Translations under genes and position numbers: made by a program
Part shown: piece after piece, positions 1 to 3,889 of the stretch
Position numbering within the stretch: position 1 is the first letter of the stretch
Layout of the letters: each line of letters opens with the position of its first letter
The notes under the pieces: model-generated
Seen by the model: only the letters and a program-made list of their open reading frames with translations
What the model was told of the DNA's origin: nothing
Database searches by the model: none
DNA from: Chloroflexota bacterium
GTDB lineage: Bacteria > Chloroflexota > Anaerolineae > UBA1429
Direction of reading: 5' to 3'
Length of the DNA: 6,096 bases
Assembly (NCBI GenBank): GCA_012513595.1
Contig: JAAZBY010000126.1
Span: 1 to 6,096 of the forward strand

Positions 1-27
1 CAATCCCATCTCTCCACCGGGTGGCGC

Positions 28-56
28 TTAACAGCGCGGCCGATCTGTGTTACACT
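28..56 (+). promoter_or_regulatory. sigma-70 type promoter, extended -10
   Basis: The -35 box is TTAACA (28-33), followed by exactly 17 bases and the -10 box TACACT (51-56). A TG one base upstream of the -10 (48-49) makes it an extended -10 element. Transcription would start near base 63, giving a leader of only about 17 bases that still contains the AGGAGG ribosome site. A 5-bp inverted repeat (GCGCT 24-28, AGCGC 33-37) brackets the -35 box and could be a small operator or chance. Consensus match and spacing are seen directly; activity is inferred. Confidence 0.7.
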
Positions 57-68
57 CGAAACCTGGAG

Positions 69-74
69 AGGAGG
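69..74 (+). promoter_or_regulatory. ribosome binding site fixing the ATG at 80
   Basis: AGGAGG lies 5 bases before the ATG at 80. The longer reading frame opens with GTG at 47, but that codon overlaps the -10 box of the promoter and so would not be in the transcript. The ATG at 80 is therefore the start. Confidence 0.85.
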
Positions 75-79
75 AAGCG

Positions 80-811
80 ATGCGGGTTCTGGTCATCAGC
101 GATGTGCACGCCAACTTTCACGCCCTGAACGCCGTGCTGGCCGATGCCGGCCAGTTCGACGTGGTCTGGTCTCTCGGGGACCTGGTGGGCTATGGCCCGC
201 AGCCCAACGAGTGCATCGAGCGCCTCCGCGGGTTGGAGCACGTCGCCATCGCCGGCAACCACGACTGGGGCGCCCTGGGCCGGCTGGACTTGGCCGAGTT
301 CAACGTCGACGCCCGCCAGGCCAACCTGTGGACGCGCGACCAACTGAGCCCCCGCTCCTGGAGTTTCCTCGACACCCTGCCCGAAACGCTCGTCGAGGGC
401 GATTTCACCCTCGCGCACGGCAGCCCGCGGCACCCGATCTGGGAGTACCTGGTCTACGCCAGCGTGGCCTCGCTGAGCTTTGCCCACTTTACTACGCCGG
501 CCTGCCTGGTGGGGCATAGCCACCTGCCGGCCATCTTTGTCGGCCCGGAAGAGGAGGGCGATGCCTGCCACGTCGTGCTGCCGGCGGAGGGCGGGCCGGC
601 CGAGCTCGGCGAGGAGCGCTACATCATCAACCCCGGCAGCGTCGGCCAGCCCCGCGACGGGGACCCGCGCGCGGCCTATCTGCTTGTGGATACTGACCGG
701 ATGACCATCGAGCACCGCCGCGTCCCCTACGATGTGGCCGCCGTCCAGGCCCTCATGCGTGAGGCGGACCTGCCGCCCCGCTCGATCGCCCGCTTGGAGT
801 ACGGCTGGTAA
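80..811 (+). CDS. Calcineurin-like metallophosphoesterase (YfcE/ApaH-like family)
   Basis: A 243-residue cytoplasmic protein with no signal peptide or membrane segment. It carries the whole two-metal phosphoesterase signature in order: D8-x-H10 in SDVHAN, GDLVGYGP with D34, GNHD with N60 and H61, an AHGSP segment with H113, and GHSH with H146 and H148. NPGSVGQPRDG follows near the C-terminus. The order and the length fit the compact PF12850-type family, which binds Mn, Fe or similar metals and hydrolyses phosphomonoesters or diesters. The natural substrate of this subgroup is usually unknown; some members are labelled diadenosine tetraphosphatase-like or Ser/Thr phosphatase on weak grounds, so no gene symbol is given. 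The start is set by the AGGAGG at 69-74 and by the promoter position. The next gene starts 92 bases downstream on the same strand. Family certain, substrate not known. Confidence 0.93.
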   Translation: MRVLVISDVHANFHALNAVLADAGQFDVVWSLGDLVGYGPQPNECIERLRGLEHVAIAGNHDWGALGRLDLAEFNVDARQANLWTRDQLSPRSWSFLDTLPETLVEGDFTLAHGSPRHPIWEYLVYASVASLSFAHFTTPACLVGHSHLPAIFVGPEEEGDACHVVLPAEGGPAELGEERYIINPGSVGQPRDGDPRAAYLLVDTDRMTIEHRRVPYDVAAVQALMREADLPPRSIARLEYGW

Positions 812-892
812 CCGCCTGGCGCCGCGTGCCAGCGGTGGAACCCCGTGGGGGCCTGCGCCGTCCCATGGGTAGCACGGAGCACACCACACACG

Positions 893-900
893 AAGGAGGT
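893..900 (+). promoter_or_regulatory. ribosome binding site for the DUF4349 gene
   Basis: AAGGAGGT ends 3 bases before the ATG at 904. It is a near-perfect anti-16S match and decides for this ATG over the GTG at 826, which would place 26 unrelated residues ahead of an otherwise normal lipoprotein signal peptide. Confidence 0.85.
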
Positions 901-903
901 CCG

Positions 904-1863
904 ATGAGAAGCGTACGTGCCCTCGTCCTCGCCCTGGCCCTTGTCGTGGCCCTGATCATGACCGGTTGCGCCGGGGCACCCAGCCCGGCCGCGAAGGATG
1001 CCGGCGGTGGCCGCGAGATGGCCTCCGGGATGGCCCCCGCTGCCCCGGCGGCCGCGCCGCAGGAGGCCCCGGCCCAGCCCTCCTTGGCGGAATCCAGCTA
1101 CGGAGGCAGAACCCCCGCCGACTTGCCCTCATACGAGGAGGTCGGGGCGGAGCGCATGATCATCCGCACCGCCAACCTCTCCGTCGTGGTCAAAGACACG
1201 GGGGAGACGATGGAGTCGCTCACCGGCCTGGTGGCGGCCTACAAGGGATACGTGGCGGACTCGAACCGCTGGTACTCGAACGACCAGCTGTACGCCGCCG
1301 CCACGCTGCGGGTGCCGGCCGAGTCTCTCGATGCCTTCCTCGCCGAAGTGCGTGACCTGGCCATCAAGGTCGAGTCGGAGAACATCTCTGGCAACGACGT
1401 GACCGAGGAATACGCCGACATCAACGCCCAGCTGGTCAACCTCGAGGCCACCGAGGTGGAGCTGCGCGAGCTGCTCACCGAAGTGCGTGAGAACCGCGGC
1501 AAGGCCGAAGAGATCATGTCGGTGTACCGCGAGCTGAGCAGCGTCCGCGGGCAGATCGAGTCGCTCAAGGGCCGCCAAAAGTACCTGGGCCAGATGGTCG
1601 CCATGTCCACGGTCAACCTGCAAGTGCGCCCGGAGCTGGCGCCGCGCGCCGTGGTGCGCGAGAGCTGGAACCCGGTGGTGACCATGTCGAACGCGGCCAA
1701 CACGCTGGTCGAGGTCGTCAAGACGTTCGTCTCGGTGATCATCTACGTGGTGGTGCTCTCTCCGGTGGTGCTGGTGCCGTTGGCTATCCTCTGGCTGCTG
1801 GCCTGGTACCTCCGCCGGCGCAGGAAGGCCCGGAAGGCGTCCGAGCCCGAGGCGCAGGCCTAG
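904..1863 (+). CDS. DUF4349 domain lipoprotein with C-terminal membrane helix
   Basis: A 319-residue envelope protein of unknown function. Residues 1-22 form a lipoprotein signal: MRSVR, a hydrophobic run, then MTGC with Cys22 as the likely lipidated residue. Residues 23-80 are a low-complexity Ala/Pro/Gly-rich linker. From about 84 (ERMIIRTANLSV) to about 250 is a DUF4349 domain, recognised from its opening beta strand, the GGxVxxSN-like GYVADSN segment and the LRVPAESLDAFL segment. Its middle, about 165-230, is a Glu-rich helical hairpin predicted to be a coiled coil. A hydrophobic helix at about 277-301 (SVIIYVVV to LLAW) is followed by a basic RRRRKARK tail. The topology would therefore be outer-surface domain, membrane helix, basic tail inside. 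The family is widespread in bacteria, often as a putative lipoprotein, and has no established biochemical role. It follows the phosphoesterase gene and ends 25 bases before a strong terminator. Confidence 0.88.
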   Translation: MRSVRALVLALALVVALIMTGCAGAPSPAAKDAGGGREMASGMAPAAPAAAPQEAPAQPSLAESSYGGRTPADLPSYEEVGAERMIIRTANLSVVVKDTGETMESLTGLVAAYKGYVADSNRWYSNDQLYAAATLRVPAESLDAFLAEVRDLAIKVESENISGNDVTEEYADINAQLVNLEATEVELRELLTEVRENRGKAEEIMSVYRELSSVRGQIESLKGRQKYLGQMVAMSTVNLQVRPELAPRAVVRESWNPVVTMSNAANTLVEVVKTFVSVIIYVVVLSPVVLVPLAILWLLAWYLRRRRKARKASEPEAQA

Positions 1864-1888
1864 GCCGAGTCTCCTCCCGCTGAACTCC

Positions 1889-1934
1889 AAAGGCCCGCGC
1901 GACCCCGTCGGAAGACGGGGCGCGCGGGCCTTTT
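1889..1934. terminator. Strong intrinsic terminator between convergent genes
   Basis: The left arm GGCCCGCGCG (1892-1901), a single bulged A, and CCCCGTC (1903-1909) pair with GACGGGG (1914-1920) and CGCGCGGGCC (1921-1930) around a GGAA loop of GNRA type. That is 17 pairs with one bulge. TTTT follows at 1931-1934, and AAA at 1889-1891 precedes the stem, giving TTT when read on the minus strand. It ends the DUF4349 transcript and, less ideally, the GH4 transcript, whose stop codon is 24 bases to the right of the TTTT. Use in both directions is inferred from the symmetric flanks and the convergent genes. Confidence 0.9.
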
Positions 1935-1957
1935 CGCTGCGTGGATCGGGTGTGCGG

Positions 1958-3346
1958 CTAGATGTCGAACCCGGGCAGGTAGTCTTTGGTGGCCTCCAGC
2001 ATGGCGCTGAACATCTCCCAGGCCTTGTCAATGGGCAGCTTGGTGAGCGGGTCGCTAAAGACCGCCTGGAAGGCCAGGTCCTTGTCGCGGTAGAGCGCCG
2101 CCTCGATGATCATCTCCTGGTTGTGCACGTGCGGCAGGGTCAGGTTCAGCACGCCGTCCGACAGCGGCCCGGCCACCACCGGGCGGACGCTGTCTTCCGA
2201 GAAGCGGGCGTTGGTCTCCACCACGGCGCCGAGCGGCAGGTTGGTGATCTGCCCGGCGTTCTCCATGTTCACATTGGTGAACATGTCCCCCAGGCCCACC
2301 AGGGCGCGCATCTGCTCGACCGCTTCCTCGTTAGAATGCTTGACGGTGTAGGGCAGCTCGCCGCTGATGGTGCGCTCGGCGACGGAAGAGAGCTCCTTCC
2401 AGCGGTTGTAGCGATAGGCGATCGGCGTGCGCGAAAAGCCGTAGCGGTAGATGGTCTCCTCGTCGACGAGGAAGCCGGGCACGAACTCGGCCAGGTGCCG
2501 GTCGCCGGCGGCGGCCAGCCAGCCGTAGCGCTCGAACAGGGCGAACTTGACCTGCTCGGCCGAACGGAAGTAGTTGCCCCAGCCGGTCACTTCCGCTTTG
2601 GTGTAGGGGCGCATCACGCCGGGCTGGGCGATGTGGTGCTCGAGCAGGTCGAGCAGGTCCTGGCCCTGGTAGTCGGCGCGGTCGAGCCAGGTAAAGTGGT
2701 TGATGCCGAGGACGTTGACCTCGATCTCTTCGCGAGTGGGCTTGGGCACCCCCAGGTACTTTTCGGCCAGGCCGGCGAGCATCTCCTGCGTGCCGAACAC
2801 CTCGTGGCAGCAGCCAAAGACCTTGAGCTCGGGGGCCACGTGCGTCAGCGTGCGGGTGCAGATGGTCATCGGGTTGGTGTAGTTGATGACCCAGGCCTCG
2901 GGGCAGTGCTCGGCGATGGCCTCGGCAAAGTCCGCATAGATGATCGCCGAGCGCAGGCCGCGAACCAGGCCCGGGGCGCCGGCGGTGTCTCCCACCGGGT
3001 AGAGCAGCCCGTACTTTTGCGGGATGGAGATGTCGGCTTCCATGGCCTCCAGGGGTCCCGGCTGGATGGAGCAGACCACAAAATCCGCGTCGGCCAGGGC
3101 GTCCTCGATATTCTCCACAGCGCGGTAGGACCACTGCGAAGCGGCCTCGGGGCGCTCCTGGATCCAGGTGCCCAGGCGGGCGTTCAGGCGGGCGGCCTCC
3201 AGGTTGATGTCGTACAGGTCGACATGGCCCTTCAGGTCCGGGCAGACGGCCAGGTCAGACATGAGGTTGCGCGCCCAGCCGCGGCTTCCGCCGCCCAGAT
3301 ATGCGATCTTCAGTTCGACGGCCTCACGGCCTTTCTCCACAGACAT
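1958..3346 (-). CDS. GH4 glycosidase, CHEV type: probable alpha-galacturonidase (LplD-like)
   Basis: A 462-residue cytoplasmic enzyme of glycoside hydrolase family 4, which uses NAD and a divalent metal in an oxidation-elimination mechanism. Seen: a Rossmann opening with GGGSRGW (18-24), an acidic LYDIN segment (44-48), SIQPGPLEAMEAD (93-105), INYTNPM (154-160), the metal and active-site motif C180-H181-E182-V183, and GINHFTW (214-220), whose His217 is the usual second metal ligand. In GH4 the residues at the CHxx motif separate subgroups, and CHEV is known as the mark of alpha-galacturonidases such as Bacillus LplD, against CHSV in alpha-galactosidases or CDxP in phospho-glucosidases. I infer release of galacturonate from short pectin-derived sugars. 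The length is normal and the C-terminus complete. The ATG at 3346 is chosen for its GGGGAGGT ribosome site; 30 upstream in-frame codons are unrelated to the fold. No transporter or other sugar gene is adjacent. Family certain; exact substrate likely but not proven. Confidence 0.92.
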   Translation of the reverse strand: MSVEKGREAVELKIAYLGGGSRGWARNLMSDLAVCPDLKGHVDLYDINLEAARLNARLGTWIQERPEAASQWSYRAVENIEDALADADFVVCSIQPGPLEAMEADISIPQKYGLLYPVGDTAGAPGLVRGLRSAIIYADFAEAIAEHCPEAWVINYTNPMTICTRTLTHVAPELKVFGCCHEVFGTQEMLAGLAEKYLGVPKPTREEIEVNVLGINHFTWLDRADYQGQDLLDLLEHHIAQPGVMRPYTKAEVTGWGNYFRSAEQVKFALFERYGWLAAAGDRHLAEFVPGFLVDEETIYRYGFSRTPIAYRYNRWKELSSVAERTISGELPYTVKHSNEEAVEQMRALVGLGDMFTNVNMENAGQITNLPLGAVVETNARFSEDSVRPVVAGPLSDGVLNLTLPHVHNQEMIIEAALYRDKDLAFQAVFSDPLTKLPIDKAWEMFSAMLEATKDYLPGFDI

Positions 3347-3350
3347 CGTG

Positions 3351-3358
3351 ACCTCCCC
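3351..3358 (-). promoter_or_regulatory. ribosome binding site for the GH4 gene
   Basis: Read on the minus strand, GGGGAGGT lies 4 bases before the ATG at 3346. It selects this start over in-frame alternatives up to 3436, which lie within or beyond the 3384-3406 hairpin. I find no convincing -35/-10 pair between the hairpin and this site. Confidence 0.8.
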
Positions 3359-3373
3359 TGATACACAAGGTAG

Positions 3374-3406
3374 ACACACAACAGCGGGGCGCACTGTGCG
3401 CCCCGC
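3374..3406 (-). terminator. Hairpin between the YtxH-like and GH4 genes, probable weak terminator
   Basis: Arms GCGGGGCGCA (3384-3393) and TGCGCCCCGC (3397-3406) are perfect 10-bp complements around a 3-base loop. On the minus strand the stem is followed by TGTTGTGTGT, a T-rich but interrupted tract, so termination may be partial. It lies 57 bases past the YtxH-like stop and 37 bases before the GH4 start. It probably ends the YtxH-like transcript; alternatively it attenuates read-through into the GH4 gene or protects its 5' end. Confidence 0.65.
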
Positions 3407-3463
3407 ACCGGTCGCTAGAGTGCGCGGGTGCAGCACGGCCGCCGGGCGCGGGCGCTGCGGCCG

Positions 3464-3769
3464 CTAGTTACCAGCCTCCTCGGGCGCGTCGGGCGTCGGC
3501 GTGGGGGCCTCGGCGGGCTGGCCCTCTTCCCCGGCCTCCGTGATGTCGGCCGCCTCGGCGACGATCTCGGGGGCGCCCTGCCGGGCGATCTGGATCTCGT
3601 GGATGACCCGGTCAGCCGTCTCCTCGGCGCGCTCGCGGAGCACAATGGCCCGGTCGCTCAGGTCCTGGCGGGTCTCTTCGCCAGAGCGCGGCGCCAGGAG
3701 CAGGCCGGCCAGGTAGCCGCCGAACGCGCCGACGAACAGCCCGGCGAGGAACGACAATGTCTTGCGCAT
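3464..3769 (-). CDS. YtxH-like small membrane protein
   Basis: A 101-residue protein. Residues 5-26 form one hydrophobic helix with glycines at 10, 14, 18 and 22, an exact four-residue glycine zipper expected to pack tightly against another helix. The helix runs into LLLAPRSGEETRQDL (23-37), the hallmark of YtxH-domain proteins. Residues 36-65 are an amphipathic Arg/Glu-rich helix (DLSDRAIVLRERAEETADRV), and 65-101 are an acidic Ala/Pro/Glu-rich tail that is probably disordered. The YtxH family includes general-stress membrane proteins in Firmicutes; its molecular function is unsettled, though a role in the envelope is likely. The ATG at 3769 has an AAGGAGA ribosome site. An upstream in-frame start at 3844 falls inside the -10 box and is ruled out. 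The gene has its own promoter downstream of valS. Confidence 0.88.
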   Translation of the reverse strand: MRKTLSFLAGLFVGAFGGYLAGLLLAPRSGEETRQDLSDRAIVLRERAEETADRVIHEIQIARQGAPEIVAEAADITEAGEEGQPAEAPTPTPDAPEEAGN

Positions 3770-3774
3770 AGATA

Positions 3775-3781
3775 TCTCCTT
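3775..3781 (-). promoter_or_regulatory. ribosome binding site for the YtxH-like gene
   Basis: Read on the minus strand, AAGGAGA is 5 bases before the ATG at 3769. It confirms the short start and the 101-residue product. Confidence 0.85.
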
Positions 3782-3820
3782 ACCTGCGAGGCGCGGGGCC
3801 AGCGCGGCCACCGCGCCCAT

Positions 3821-3841
3821 CGTGCACAACGTCGATGCACG
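3821..3841 (-). repeat. Inverted repeat at the predicted transcription start
   Basis: Arms CGTGCA (3821-3826) and TGCACG (3836-3841) are separated by 9 bases. The repeat sits over the predicted first transcribed base (about 3836) of the YtxH-like gene. It could be an operator or a short 5' hairpin. Six-base arms are near what chance allows in GC-rich DNA, so this is only a candidate. Confidence 0.3.
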
Positions 3842-3842
3842 C

Positions 3843-3871
3843 ATTATAGAGACCGTCCCGGTCGGTGTCTA
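3843..3871 (-). promoter_or_regulatory. Near-consensus sigma-70 promoter for the YtxH-like gene
   Basis: On the minus strand, TAGACA (3871-3866; 5 of 6 bases of TTGACA) is followed by exactly 17 bases and a perfect TATAAT (3848-3843). The predicted start is near 3836, giving a leader of about 67 bases. The -35 box lies in the loop of the valS terminator hairpin and the spacer covers one hairpin arm, so the two elements share DNA. This is the best promoter match in the window. Confidence 0.82.
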
Positions 3872-3884
3872 CCAACCGGGACGG
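3848..3884 (-). terminator. valS terminator hairpin
   Basis: CCGTCCCGGT (3853-3862) and ACCGGGACGG (3875-3884) form a perfect 10-bp stem. Inside it, GGT (3864-3866) and ACC (3871-3873) can extend the pairing past a C-A mismatch, leaving a GTCT loop. On the minus strand it begins 5 bases after the valS stop and is followed by TCTCT, a poor T tract, so some read-through is possible. The stem is clear; efficient termination is inferred. Confidence 0.7.
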
Positions 3885-3889
3885 AGGCC

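Noticed and set aside
47..79. GTG at 47 as the start of the phosphoesterase
   Set aside because: It lies in the -10 region of the promoter and has no ribosome site; the ATG at 80 has AGGAGG at ideal distance and begins at the conserved first strand.
812..835. Imperfect hairpin just after the phosphoesterase stop (about 8 pairs with a bulged C, 7-base loop), followed by CCCCGTGGGG at 841-850
   Set aside because: No T tract follows, so it is not a convincing intrinsic terminator. Short GC hairpins are expected by chance at this base composition.
50..889. A 279-codon open frame antisense to the phosphoesterase
   Set aside because: Codon-aligned shadow of a well-supported gene, with no ribosome site and no domain. 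The similar frame at 1129-2031 (minus) ends exactly opposite a TCA serine codon of the DUF4349 gene, which confirms the explanation.
1952..3361. A 469-codon open frame on the plus strand, antisense to the GH4 gene
   Set aside because: Same codon-aligned artefact. The encoded sequence resembles no family and runs through the GH4 stop and ribosome site without its own.
3347..3436. Extended N-terminus of the GH4 protein from a start near 3436
   Set aside because: The extra 30 residues pass through a hairpin, match no GH4 feature, and lack a ribosome site, whereas the ATG at 3346 has a strong one.
3770..3844. Extended N-terminus of the YtxH-like protein from 3844
   Set aside because: The start would lie within the TATAAT box, upstream of the predicted transcript, and the added residues are unrelated to the family.
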